This document shows, piece by piece, positions 1 to 9,252 of a stretch of DNA of 36,036 bases. Positions within the stretch are counted from its first letter, which is position 1; every line of letters starts with the position of its first letter. Source of the stretch: Pseudomonadota bacterium (GTDB lineage: Bacteria > Pseudomonadota > Gammaproteobacteria > DASZBR01); NCBI GenBank assembly GCA_021777765.1, contig JAJYDF010000036.1, forward strand, positions 1-36,036. Reading direction: 5' to 3'. Both the position numbers and the translations under genes were made by a program. The notes below the pieces were generated by a model, which saw nothing but the letters and a program-made list of their open reading frames with translations, had not been told where the DNA came from and did no database searches.

Positions 1-25
1 ATCTTGAGGAGGCTCAAGATTTTTT
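1..25 (+). terminator. Intrinsic terminator at the left edge
   Basis: ATCTTGAG (1-8) pairs perfectly with CTCAAGAT (13-20) across a GAGG loop, followed by T residues through 25. It would end a + strand transcript whose gene lies outside the window; the stem could continue beyond the left edge. Confidence 0.6.
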
Positions 26-82
26 GGCTCAAAATTATATTGTGTATTTGGAATCCTGAATTTCCAGAATTGGCCTTTTGGT

Positions 83-112
83 CTGAATAATTCAAAATAT
101 TGAATTATTCAG
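83..112. repeat. Perfect 13-bp palindrome with 4-nt loop
   Basis: CTGAATAATTCAA (83-95) and TTGAATTATTCAG (100-112) are exact reverse complements around AATA. It lies in the non-coding stretch 26-249, downstream of the SET gene. It could be a hairpin, an operator or a mobile-element end. It has no T-tract, so it is not a classical terminator. Confidence 0.7.
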
Positions 113-249
113 GGACGACTAATTATTGCAAGAATTAATGATATAAGTATTGATCGCTGTGCTCTTTCTTGTTGCATTTTTGCCCCTACACTAAATGGAA
201 TATAATATTTGTATTTTGTTAGTTATGTTGTAATTAAATGTTGATTTTT

Positions 250-1635
250 TTATGGACGCGTAGACCTGATTTGTATGCTATGAAGTGTTGTATCGCCCTT
301 AACCGGACCTGCAACATGCTCAATACGCTTTGCATTTAAAACACTACTTGCCCGACGAATATCTTCAGGTTTTCCTTTCGTCCAAAATGTAAAGTGATTA
401 GCAGATTCTTTTTTTATTTTCCATTGTAAATTGGGTATTTCCGAAGTATATCCTGCGAATAGTTTCCGCGTTTGTTCAGCCAAATCATCTCTCTCAAAAG
501 TTTGTTTTCTGATATTGTCTAAAAAAATAACCCCTTTTTTTGAAACTATCTGCATAAATTTATAAAACGCTGAATTGATATCAACAACATTACGTAATGG
601 TGAAACATCACCATCTTTTGCGATTTTTAAACTATCAATTTGAAATTTAATAAAGTGTTGTAATACGACATCAGGAAATTTTTCGAATAGTGATTGAAGT
701 GCTTTTGCAACAGCACCATTTCCTATCAAAGAAAGCTCATCTATAATTTTAGTATCAATATTTAATAGTTCATTTCCATAAATATTTAATTTAAGGAGTG
801 CAGTGTCAATATCAATATTGCCATCTGCTTTAGCACTTAATTCACCACATAAATTAGCAAAATTAATAATTGCTGGGTGCCAAAGTGTATAGGGTACTAC
901 TTTTAATTCATGCCCTTGTTGATCAAAGAACAGCGGATCAATTTTTTTAGAGTGCCAATAGTTAATTCTATAATCAAAACCCACTAACCTATTTCTAGGA
1001 ACATTTTCTTTTGCAACAGCGAATATAATGCCTAAATTATCAGTGATTTTATGATATTCAAGCGTAAAATTTGCCGTAGCAATTTTTTTAACATCTGCTG
1101 TAAAGTTATAATCAGATGTATTATCAGTGTCAGGAAGATGTTGAAAAAAATTTGCCAAATCATTACCTATTACCACAGGCATATCATCTATATTACCGGC
1201 AAGAAACTGCATCGTTTTTTCTTTGCTTATTAATGGGATCTGATAGGATTGATCTTGTTTGCTTGACAGATTTTTGTTGCGTACTACATAGCCTGAATAA
1301 AGAAGTTTTGTTCCTGCCGTAATATCCTTTCTTGCAATTAACCCTTTTCCGCTAGCGCCCATATCAGCTAAAACAAAATGATCGAAAATAGCTTGCAAAT
1401 TATCAAAATAGTTTTCGAATTGCATTCTAATCTTGTTATTAAATTCATCGACTGTGCAATCTGATAATTCACCCAGAGATTCAGGACTGAAAATATAGTT
1501 GCCATTCCAATTTGGAAGAACATCTATTATAGGAACAAGTTTAATTTCTGCATGCTGTTGTGAAGGTAAAGTAGTGCAGATGTGAATGTTAGGAATATTT
1601 AATTTTTTAGGCTCAACGGCTGTTAACATTTGCAT
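250..1635 (-). CDS. SET-domain protein (putative lysine methyltransferase)
   Basis: A 461-residue protein. Residues about 86-227 fit a SET domain in order: GKGLIARKDITAGTKLLYSG (97-116) matches the N-terminal SET strand pattern GxGlxA..I..G..i..Y.G; IGNDLANFFQHLPDTDN (156-172) sits where SET proteins carry the cofactor-binding RFxNHSxxPN segment, keeping an Asn and a His; AKENVPRNRLVGFDYRINYW (208-227) matches the closing A..dI..gEEl..DY motif with its Tyr. SET proteins methylate lysines using S-adenosylmethionine; in intracellular bacteria some are secreted and modify host chromatin. The 85-residue N-terminus and 230-residue C-terminus are not recognised. No signal peptide or membrane segment is seen. 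The start is the first ATG (1635), with no strong ribosome site. The SET call is by motif only; the NHS motif is degenerate, so activity is uncertain. Confidence 0.68.
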   Translation of the reverse strand: MQMLTAVEPKKLNIPNIHICTTLPSQQHAEIKLVPIIDVLPNWNGNYIFSPESLGELSDCTVDEFNNKIRMQFENYFDNLQAIFDHFVLADMGASGKGLIARKDITAGTKLLYSGYVVRNKNLSSKQDQSYQIPLISKEKTMQFLAGNIDDMPVVIGNDLANFFQHLPDTDNTSDYNFTADVKKIATANFTLEYHKITDNLGIIFAVAKENVPRNRLVGFDYRINYWHSKKIDPLFFDQQGHELKVVPYTLWHPAIINFANLCGELSAKADGNIDIDTALLKLNIYGNELLNIDTKIIDELSLIGNGAVAKALQSLFEKFPDVVLQHFIKFQIDSLKIAKDGDVSPLRNVVDINSAFYKFMQIVSKKGVIFLDNIRKQTFERDDLAEQTRKLFAGYTSEIPNLQWKIKKESANHFTFWTKGKPEDIRRASSVLNAKRIEHVAGPVKGDTTLHSIQIRSTRP

Positions 1636-1834
1636 AAAATACTCAGGTTGTTATAAGTAAATGTTCCATATTTTAACATAATTAATTGATGTGTAAAAGC
1701 AACTGGTATTCATATCAATTGTATAGTTTCAAACCTCACTTATGTCTCACGAATAATTGTTAAAATATTTCATAACTGTAAGGTGCCGTTATCACCATTT
1801 GATTAAAGTCAATATTTAAATTGCATTTCAATTA

Positions 1835-1840
1835 TATAAT
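1835..1840 (+). promoter_or_regulatory. Possible -10 box for the CBS gene
   Basis: TATAAT lies about 117 nt upstream of the CBS-protein start in the 321-bp divergent region 1636-1956, with no good -35 at 16-18 bp. The gene has a strong ribosome site, AGAGGAG at 1941-1947, nine bases before its ATG. I see nothing else in 1636-1956. Confidence 0.3.
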
Positions 1841-1956
1841 GATAAAAATTTTAAATAGGTGACATCAACATAAACCATAAATATGTATGAAAATTTTTTA
1901 AAGTAATAATTAAGAGTTCATGAAGCGAAAATATTTCATTAGAGGAGAAATCAATT

Positions 1957-2400
1957 ATGGCCATTCGAGATATCTGTGAAAAAAATGTGTTAACAGTGCC
2001 TAAAGATACATCTATAACAGAAGCCGCTAAATTAATGAAAAAACATAATGTAGGCAATGTGGTGATTGTCGAAAATAATACTAATATTAAAAATCACCCA
2101 ATAGGTATTTTAACCGACCGTGATATTGTGCTTAAGATTGTGGCAGATGAGGAAAACGCTAATCAAATATCCGTTGCTGATGCCATCACCAATGAGCCAT
2201 TTCTATTAAAAGGCCATCAGAGTATTAATGAAGCGCTTGAGATGATGTGTGCAAAAGCAGTACGAAGAGCACCTATCGTTGATAATTATGATCAAGTTAT
2301 TGGTATAGTTAGTACTGATGATCTATTAATTTTAATGGCTGAAGAGTTAAGTACTTTAGCGAAATTAATCCATAAACAAACTGCTAACGTGAATCATTAG
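1957..2400 (+). CDS. Two-CBS-domain protein
   Basis: A 147-residue stand-alone CBS pair. The first CBS unit covers about residues 7-65 (VLTVPKDTSITEAAKLM through PIGILTDRDIVLKI) and the second about 76-135 (PFLLKGHQSINEALEMM through VIGIVSTDDLLILM). The GILTDRDI and GIVSTDDL segments are the typical CBS ends that line the ligand site. CBS pairs bind adenine nucleotides or similar ligands and regulate a partner; no enzyme or channel domain is attached, so the partner is unknown. Translation from ATG 1957 is supported by AGAGGAG upstream. It is divergent from the SET gene and convergent with the ankyrin-NUDIX gene, so it is probably monocistronic. Confidence 0.88.
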   Translation: MAIRDICEKNVLTVPKDTSITEAAKLMKKHNVGNVVIVENNTNIKNHPIGILTDRDIVLKIVADEENANQISVADAITNEPFLLKGHQSINEALEMMCAKAVRRAPIVDNYDQVIGIVSTDDLLILMAEELSTLAKLIHKQTANVNH

Positions 2401-2503
2401 CAGAAGTCCACTCTACAACCATTATGATTTGAGAAATTTATATTAAATGATCTTATCGCCATCTCTTAGAAGATATAAATGCGAGTAATTATTGCAATTT
2501 TTT

Positions 2504-5500
2504 CTAAAGTGATAATTGCTTGCGTTGAACTTCTGTATCTGCAGAGTCCACTGAATCACTTGAAATGGTTTGCATGGGCCTTGCTGCAATTAACCATTGT
2601 TCAATTTGATTAATAACATCAATATTACCCATTCTCTCTTTACAAGCGATCATTTGTCTTTCAGCACTAAAGCCAAACATTTCCTCAATATCCTTTTCTT
2701 CCGGCAAACCTTGAGCTGCTCTTTCTGCGCGTCGTTTTTCTTTACGGTTTTCTTGCTCGACTAAGTATGCTAAATAACTTTTCGATGTCTCGTAATTATT
2801 TTTACGGTATTCAACATACTTAAACACTGATTGTGTACCACGATGGACCATAGGATCTGCGCCATGATTTAATAATAATTGCACAAACTCGACTGGACAT
2901 TTTTCATCAATCGCTAATTGCACGGCAAACCATAATGGGTAGGTGTCTGTTGGTAGAGAAAAGAGAATTTTTGAAGGCTTAAATTGGCAATTTAAATCAA
3001 TGGTTTTTGTTTGTAACAATTGTTTAGCAATGGTTAAAACTTCTGCTTTTTCGCCTGTTTTTAGCGTTCTACAGCCTGACATCAATGCTAATAAGGCAGC
3101 GCCACCCACTTTGTGTTGTACTTTTGCACCCTGTGCAAATAAATAATTAACCATGCCACGATTATGGGCACATGCCACAGTTAATGCAGATAATCCACTG
3201 ACATATATGTTGACGTCAGCGCCACACTTTTCGACGAGATGTTTAACTAATGCATCTCGCTGCATTGCTATTGCCAATATTAAAACAGTGGGATAATCGA
3301 AGTTTATTAAGACGTGATTTACATCTGCACCGAAACGAATAAGTAAATCAACAATATCTGTTAAGTCATTAGCAACCGCTATAGCCAGTGCAAATGTATT
3401 ATTAAAGTTTATGCCTCTGCGATGCCATACTGTTAATTGCGAAACGTTACGAGAAATTATAGCGTTTTTAATTTCTTCATTATTCATATTTTGGGTAGCC
3501 AAACATAATGCAATATCATGTTGCGGGAATGTTTGATGAGACAATAGTGCGTTTACCAATAGATAATTACTTTGATCAATGCGCGCCCCATTATAATAAT
3601 AACCATTAGAATTTTCATTAAATACAACTTGTGTTAAATCCAAATAAAATGCACGAGCAACTTCACTTTTAGCATAGACAGGGTAAGACGGTAATTTATC
3701 TCCCAGATCAAGATGAACAAAATGTGTTTCTACCAGCGTCGGTTCACTATAATTTAAATCGACATGTTGGTAGGTATAAACAGGTTCACCGATCATATTT
3801 TTTGGAATTTTTATACCCGTTTCTTCTTCTGCTTCACGTAAAGCAGTTGCCTGTATTGTTGCATCGTATTTCTCACGCAAGCCACCGGGAAATTTGAAAT
3901 CTCCCGTTGTTTTATTACCCAATGCTGTTTTTTGTTGCACCATCAATACATGCGGTTTGCCATTGATTATGCCAGTGATAATGGCAACGCCTGACACGAT
4001 ATGGTGGTTATAAAAAATTAATCCCGGTTTTTCTTGCACGGGATGTATAATATTTCGCTGTTCTAAAAATAATTTTGCTTTCGATAAATTGTCGGATAAT
4101 GTTTGCCATTTATCTTGATAAAGTTTCAGGCGAAATTCGCTAGCAATTTGTACAGATTTTGCACCATACTGTGCGTGCGCTAATAATTCAGCACTGAGTT
4201 CACTGCGGTGTTTTTGTAAATAACCTTTAAGTCCCGCAGCTAAAATTTGAGAAATATACTGATAAACCGTACGTCCATAAAAGTCAGTTATATTGGGATC
4301 AGCATTTGCTGCCAATAATGCAGCCATTGCATCAGTATGACCATGATATGCAGCAAAAAATAATGCGGTTTGTCCTTCATTTTTACTGATGTAATTACGA
4401 AAGGAACATACTTTTTGATTAACATCTGCACCAGCAGCAATTAACGCTTTAATAAATTCATCATCGCCTTTGCAAGCTGCTTCCATTAATGCAAAATGTC
4501 CCTCTAAATTTGTAGCGCAAACATTGGCACCTCTCATCAATAATTCTTTCAATGCATCTTTAAATCCATGTGTAAACATCCAACTAATTACGGGTAAATC
4601 TGGAGTGATTACTGCACCATTTTCAAGTAATAACCAAAATAAATCTGCATTTTTTTTATTTTCCAATGATAATTGTAATGCTGAATGATCCCGATCATAT
4701 TTTTTATTTACACCTGGGAATCTTTTAATGATTGGAATAATGGGATCAACAATCCCCTGTAACATAAATTCAACCAGTTTACGATTATCTTTGTGTACAG
4801 CGTTATGAAATGGTTGATAATTTAATATATCGCGGATCCCCATATCGGCTCCGCTGGTGAGTAATAAAATTGCTGCTTCAGTATGTCCTTCTTTTGTGAC
4901 AAGCGTTAATGCCGTGTCGTGATCTTCGTTGGTCATGTCTAATGGCCAACCCGCTTTAATAAATTGCTGTAAAACTGTGCTGTCACCTTTGTGTGCAGCT
5001 GCAAACCACTGTCCCGCTTTAGCATGAAATTCAGGTGGATTACGATGTATTTTGATGAAAGCTTGATCCAAGGGAAAATCGCCTGGCTTTTTTCCTTCAG
5101 GAAAAACCCATGAGTGAAAGAAACAATTAAATAAATAAGCAAGAATACGTGGATCTTTAGCATGTGCGTATGCATATTTTTGAAAAGATCCGCCAATACA
5201 CCGTAATTCCAAAATAAGTAATTCTAATAATGCATCCCAAATAGTATTTAAATTACGATCGGCAGCAAATATTTCATCTTTTTCATGTAAGGTGCGAATG
5301 ATTTTTGTACCATCTTTACGTTCGTATGTGTACGTTTTAGTTCGTTTTTCTCTGTCAAAAGTCACCGTACGTTTTGTGTCACCAAATTCTACTGTTGCTT
5401 CTCGTTCTGCACTAAATTCATTACCAATCCAAAAACCGCGAAAATGTTTTTGTTGTTCTGGAGATAATTTGCCAATAGCAGCAATAATGGTTTCCACATT

Positions 5501-5962
5501 GCAACCGAGAAAAGAGGGCGTACGATGCTCCTCCCCGATACCTAATACAAAAAATGAAAATTCAGTATAGGCATTTTTTCCGGTATGCTGCACAGGGACA
5601 GCTTCATCAGCGCGTTCACGCATGGCGATAGGGGTTAAATTTTTAAAAGTAATACGCTCTGCTGCATGTTTAACCGTCATTTGTGGTACTAAATCTTTAA
5701 ACCAAGTTTCTCTAATCTGCCATTCTTCAGGTAAATATAAATTTTGTTTGGGATATTTCGCTCGCTCAGCTGCGGGTAATAATGTTTTATGGCGTAATTC
5801 TAAATACAAATTACGCATATTTTCTTTTGAGCATGCGCTGATATCAAAAAATTGTTCTCGCATTTGGCTATAAGCGAAGCTAAATAGTCGATCACGCCAA
5901 AGATGTTGGATGGTAAAAGCGTGATTCTTTAAATTTTCGTCTATTTTTTCTGGTAATTGCAT
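2504..5962 (-). CDS. Ankyrin-NUDIX-ankyrin multidomain protein
   Basis: 1152 residues. Residues 1-310 are a soluble region I do not recognise. About 314-560 hold ankyrin repeats (units ending in SGADMGI, AAGADVNQK, AANADPNI). About 650-810 form a NUDIX hydrolase domain, and 820-1045 a second ankyrin block (RFGADVNH, KCGADVNIY, NHGADPMV). The last ~90 residues are charged. The NUDIX box around residues 692-716 keeps the metal-binding core REAEEETGI, but the upstream part (GGLREKYDA) has Asp near the position of the usual first Glu and one extra residue against GX5EX7REUXEEXGU. NUDIX enzymes cleave nucleoside diphosphates linked to another group; the substrate here is unknown. Ankyrin blocks normally bind proteins and are common in effectors of intracellular bacteria. 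No signal peptide is seen. The gene stands alone and converges on the CBS gene. Domain calls are firm; an effector role is inference. Confidence 0.88.
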   Translation of the reverse strand: MQLPEKIDENLKNHAFTIQHLWRDRLFSFAYSQMREQFFDISACSKENMRNLYLELRHKTLLPAAERAKYPKQNLYLPEEWQIRETWFKDLVPQMTVKHAAERITFKNLTPIAMRERADEAVPVQHTGKNAYTEFSFFVLGIGEEHRTPSFLGCNVETIIAAIGKLSPEQQKHFRGFWIGNEFSAEREATVEFGDTKRTVTFDREKRTKTYTYERKDGTKIIRTLHEKDEIFAADRNLNTIWDALLELLILELRCIGGSFQKYAYAHAKDPRILAYLFNCFFHSWVFPEGKKPGDFPLDQAFIKIHRNPPEFHAKAGQWFAAAHKGDSTVLQQFIKAGWPLDMTNEDHDTALTLVTKEGHTEAAILLLTSGADMGIRDILNYQPFHNAVHKDNRKLVEFMLQGIVDPIIPIIKRFPGVNKKYDRDHSALQLSLENKKNADLFWLLLENGAVITPDLPVISWMFTHGFKDALKELLMRGANVCATNLEGHFALMEAACKGDDEFIKALIAAGADVNQKVCSFRNYISKNEGQTALFFAAYHGHTDAMAALLAANADPNITDFYGRTVYQYISQILAAGLKGYLQKHRSELSAELLAHAQYGAKSVQIASEFRLKLYQDKWQTLSDNLSKAKLFLEQRNIIHPVQEKPGLIFYNHHIVSGVAIITGIINGKPHVLMVQQKTALGNKTTGDFKFPGGLREKYDATIQATALREAEEETGIKIPKNMIGEPVYTYQHVDLNYSEPTLVETHFVHLDLGDKLPSYPVYAKSEVARAFYLDLTQVVFNENSNGYYYNGARIDQSNYLLVNALLSHQTFPQHDIALCLATQNMNNEEIKNAIISRNVSQLTVWHRRGINFNNTFALAIAVANDLTDIVDLLIRFGADVNHVLINFDYPTVLILAIAMQRDALVKHLVEKCGADVNIYVSGLSALTVACAHNRGMVNYLFAQGAKVQHKVGGAALLALMSGCRTLKTGEKAEVLTIAKQLLQTKTIDLNCQFKPSKILFSLPTDTYPLWFAVQLAIDEKCPVEFVQLLLNHGADPMVHRGTQSVFKYVEYRKNNYETSKSYLAYLVEQENRKEKRRAERAAQGLPEEKDIEEMFGFSAERQMIACKERMGNIDVINQIEQWLIAARPMQTISSDSVDSADTEVQRKQLSL

Positions 5963-6443
5963 GGCTTTTCCTCAATATTTTTTACAAATCTTTCTCTTGT
6001 AGGAATAACACTACTTGGTCGTTTTAAATAATATTCACTATGTTCCCAACTCAATCAAAGCTATAACAAGAATGTTTTATTTATTCCGTTGTTAAAAAAA
6101 CACTCATTAATTAGTCCATAGAATAAGAAATGATAAAGACAGAAATATTAACGATTTAAAGAGTTGGTCCAATATGATAATACATTTTATCTGATCATGA
6201 TAGCGTGCGTGCGCATTGAAAAATTGAAATACGAGCTTGAATTGCGCATTCTAATTAGTATAGAAATATGATAATATTAATTTGTATGGTGTTTATTCTT
6301 TTGGATTTTATTATAATTTCTATCACATTCACCCCTTTTCACTCTCTGTATATATTAACGGAATAATATGAGATATCTCTCAATGATTGATAAGAGAAAG
6401 AATATTGTATTTTAATTTCTGCTAAATATATATTGGATTTAAT
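5963..6443. other. Non-coding stretch between divergent genes
   Basis: 481 bp of very AT-rich DNA between the starts of the ankyrin-NUDIX gene (-) and the first small membrane protein (+). It presumably holds both promoters, but I found no convincing -35/-10 pair, no RNA gene, and only short palindromes such as GAGATATCTC near 6370. Confidence 0.5.
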
Positions 6444-7016
6444 ATGACTAACCCTGAATATTTTTTGTTAATTTTTTCCTTATTTCCTTTAATTTGTATC
6501 GCTTTTGGTCTGTTTTACTTAATTAAAAAAGCCTATCAAAATAGGCAAACAATCATTCGGCTACCATTTACTTTATATGAAAAATTTATTAGTCGTTCTA
6601 ATCTATTAGTCATGTTTATCACAATTGGTTTAGCTATAGAATCAATACATCTCTTATTGGCATTGCCAGAAGAAAAAATGACCGATTATTCACAATTTAT
6701 ACTATCTCCGCAGGGCCATAGATTATTAATAATCGTACTCATCTTTTTACCAAGATTATGTCGTATCATTTCCAGAAAATTTCTCACACCCATGAATTCT
6801 GCATCAAAATGGCTTGAGCAATTCGCCTCTTTGTGGTGGTCATGTATGATTCTTTTGAGTTACATTTTTTATATAGCCATATTATGCAAAGGCCAAGCAT
6901 CTCCAATAAATGAAAATAATGAAAAAATGCTAATTCTATTTACATTTATCTGTTTTTGGACTGCGGTGAGTTCGGCAATCAGAAGATTAAAGAGAGTTGA
7001 ATTAAATTATAATTAA
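6444..7016 (+). CDS. Small integral membrane protein, function unknown
   Basis: 190 residues with about four hydrophobic segments: residues 5-28, about 52-74, about 88-105 and about 130-148, plus a possible one at 160-178. The C-terminus is basic (RRLKRVELNYN). I recognise no family. The stretch from LPFTLYEKF through LLLALPEE resembles LPVTLLTRL through VIIVATLPNN in the next gene, including spacing, so the two may be tandem paralogues. No strong ribosome site precedes ATG 6444. The 171-bp gap to the next gene's preferred start leaves it open whether they are co-transcribed. Confidence 0.65.
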   Translation: MTNPEYFLLIFSLFPLICIAFGLFYLIKKAYQNRQTIIRLPFTLYEKFISRSNLLVMFITIGLAIESIHLLLALPEEKMTDYSQFILSPQGHRLLIIVLIFLPRLCRIISRKFLTPMNSASKWLEQFASLWWSCMILLSYIFYIAILCKGQASPINENNEKMLILFTFICFWTAVSSAIRRLKRVELNYN

Positions 7017-7187
7017 TTTTTTTAAGTAGGTGCTTTCCAGGTATGAGATTACTTCATTCGAATAACTTGTTATTTCGCGGGAATAAATGTATAATGTGAT
7101 ATTAATCAGTGGGTTATCTCAAATCCGTTAATGGTTAAATTCCTGATATTAAATCTCATTCACAATCAAATTATATGGAGAGTCATT

Positions 7188-7910
7188 ATGCCTATCAGTG
7201 TTGCTTTTTTTGATATTTTATTTCTTGCTGTGATCAATTATTTCGCTATTCGATATTTGTATCGTTTAGTCATATCGAATAAAAAGCCTATCGAAAAGTT
7301 TATTGATGAATTGCCAGTGACTTTACTGACACGATTAAAAGAACCCAATGTATTGGCGAGTTTATTTATTTCTTTGGTATTTGCTTTTTTAACAGTGATA
7401 ATAGTCGCAACACTGCCTAATAATTTTCCTCTTTTAGTGGAGAAGCAAATAAGTCTTCTTCAATCTTATGTTGCTTTATTTAATCATTATAAAAACATGG
7501 TTACCACAAACCAAATTTCAATCCACAATTTGATAAAAATGATTTTGGCTAAACAATTTACATTACAAAATATCATTGATTTTGCTTATTTAAATAGGCT
7601 TGTTTTGATACCGCTCTTTTTGATTTGGTGCGTAAATTTTGTGTTTCGGATTTATCTCTATTTCGTTGATATTAAGAGAGAGAAAATTAAAAGTCCTGAA
7701 GATATTTTAATATGTGCTTTATTCTTTTATGGTACAGGATTGGCTATTTGCCTTATGACGAAAATATTTCATCTAGTACCACTGATGCCATTGATGCCAT
7801 ATTTTGTGTTTATTGAAACTCTCATATTTTGGTTTTTCATGATTTGCTCAGGTGCAAGGTTTGGTTTTATTTATGATATGTATAATGAATTCGGAAAAAC
7901 AAAGTTTTAA
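7188..7910 (+). CDS. Small integral membrane protein, possible paralogue of its neighbour
   Basis: I chose ATG 7188 (240 residues) rather than the in-frame ATG at 7131 because GGAGAG sits just before it (7177-7182) and the extra 19 residues have no ribosome site. Hydrophobic segments lie at about residues 5-25, 55-80, 140-165, 180-205 and 215-235. The LPVTLL...ATLPNN stretch aligns by eye with the preceding protein. No enzymatic motif or known family is recognised. It lies in a membrane-protein pair flanked by unrelated genes. Confidence 0.65.
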   Translation: MPISVAFFDILFLAVINYFAIRYLYRLVISNKKPIEKFIDELPVTLLTRLKEPNVLASLFISLVFAFLTVIIVATLPNNFPLLVEKQISLLQSYVALFNHYKNMVTTNQISIHNLIKMILAKQFTLQNIIDFAYLNRLVLIPLFLIWCVNFVFRIYLYFVDIKREKIKSPEDILICALFFYGTGLAICLMTKIFHLVPLMPLMPYFVFIETLIFWFFMICSGARFGFIYDMYNEFGKTKF

Positions 7911-8141
7911 TCTTAATTTAAACAGAAAATTATTTAGTTTTAATACGATTTTAGCTGATTAGTCTCGATTGTATTGCAGAGGTTAACCAGTTTCTCTAGC
8001 TACTACTGCTCTTATTTAACTTGTCCCAATTTCACATTTAACAGTCCTCATATCACCTGCGTCCCATCGTTTATCTCATCAAAATGCGCACCATAGATTC
8101 AATTTGTTCAACAGCGAATACGATTTTGGGGAGATAAAAAA

Positions 8142-9137
8142 ATGAGTACAAAAAACATGCAATTAATGCGTTCAAACGATCAACTAAAAGCGGGAGATGT
8201 GGTGTTATTTCGTAGCATCTATCATAAAAATTGGGGACAAACATTCATCGGTTATTATCAAAGCCTCACCAATAATAAACATGGCCATTATGAAACAGTT
8301 CATGCAGGCATTTGTGTTGGTCACGATCAACGGGGACCTAAAATTGCACATGTGACTGGTGGCAAAATCTTTGGCTATGCTGTACAAAATCTTGCTGATA
8401 TTAATGCAGAAGATCAAGAAAATCGTTCATTATTAGTGTATAGACATAAAGATGCGCAATTATGCGAAATCATTGCAAAAAAAGCAGCGGATATTGCTAA
8501 ACAAAATCAAAAACCACAATGGACATTTTCCTCGGCTTTTAAATTATTATTTACTAATTCAATGAGCGCGACAGCTCCAGGCGAAATATCTTTATCAACA
8601 GTTTGTTCAAAATTTACCATTGAAATTTTACAACAAGTCACTAAGAATTCCGCATCCTATTTAAATATTCATGCAACAAGTACACCAAAAGCATTGGAGG
8701 CAGAGTTATTTAAAAATCAACATTATGATTTATTTATTTACACTGGCAGTCCTGATCCAAAAAGTAATCACGGATTAGATCCCTACGCCACATTGAAAAA
8801 AACCATAACAGAAGAATTAAATCGTTTGGAACAAAATAAAAATAATAGTCAGTATGTCATGAATAAATATTTACAAGTAAAAGCGGCATTATTTAGAGGT
8901 GATCAATTCGCGCATGATGAACAAGATGATCTCAAAAAGGCGCATCATTTATTACGCGAAGTAATGCCAGAATTAGCAATCAATACGGGTTATAACTTCA
9001 GCAAACCGACTTCTTATAAAAATGTAGCCGATCAAGCGCGACGATTAGGAATTTTTAAATGGGAAGAGGGGCGTAATTATCAACAACAAGCAGTTGTATG
9101 CGCTAGTAATGAACATGTACGTCGTCATACACTGTAA
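8142..9137 (+). CDS. YiiX/NlpC-like permuted papain-fold protein (putative)
   Basis: 331 residues. The N-terminal ~190 residues fit the permuted papain-like fold of the YaeF/YiiX group: LKAGDVVLFRS (about 16-26), then a His-containing strand VHAGICVGHD (about 53-62), IAHVTGGKIFG (about 67-77), and a later Cys at the start of a helix, STVCSKFTIEIL. The His-before-Cys order is the permuted arrangement. Such proteins hydrolyse amide or thioester bonds; the substrate cannot be told. The C-terminal ~140 residues are hydrophilic and unrecognised. No signal peptide is present, which argues against a periplasmic cell-wall enzyme and would suit a cytosolic or exported protein. GGGGAG upstream supports ATG 8142. 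The gene is monocistronic and convergent with the histidine kinase. Confidence 0.55.
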   Translation: MSTKNMQLMRSNDQLKAGDVVLFRSIYHKNWGQTFIGYYQSLTNNKHGHYETVHAGICVGHDQRGPKIAHVTGGKIFGYAVQNLADINAEDQENRSLLVYRHKDAQLCEIIAKKAADIAKQNQKPQWTFSSAFKLLFTNSMSATAPGEISLSTVCSKFTIEILQQVTKNSASYLNIHATSTPKALEAELFKNQHYDLFIYTGSPDPKSNHGLDPYATLKKTITEELNRLEQNKNNSQYVMNKYLQVKAALFRGDQFAHDEQDDLKKAHHLLREVMPELAINTGYNFSKPTSYKNVADQARRLGIFKWEEGRNYQQQAVVCASNEHVRRHTL

Positions 9138-9198
9138 TTTAATTAGAGTGTTGCGATCGAATATAACGATTTAGAATATTCAGTTTTCATTGCTAAAA

Positions 9199-9232
9199 TG
9201 GGCTATTGATATATTTTTTACAAAATAGCCCA
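9199..9232. terminator. Hairpin between convergent genes
   Basis: TGGGCTATT (9199-9207) pairs with AATAGCCCA (9224-9232), a 9-bp stem between the ends of the YiiX-like gene and the kinase gene. There is no clean T-tract on either strand, so terminator function is uncertain. Confidence 0.4.
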
Positions 9233-9252
9233 ACACATAATCTCAATGATAC

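Noticed and set aside
4939..5873. Open frames overlapping the ankyrin-NUDIX gene on both strands, up to 92 codons
   Set aside because: They lie inside a strongly supported coding region, lack ribosome sites and show no recognisable protein features.
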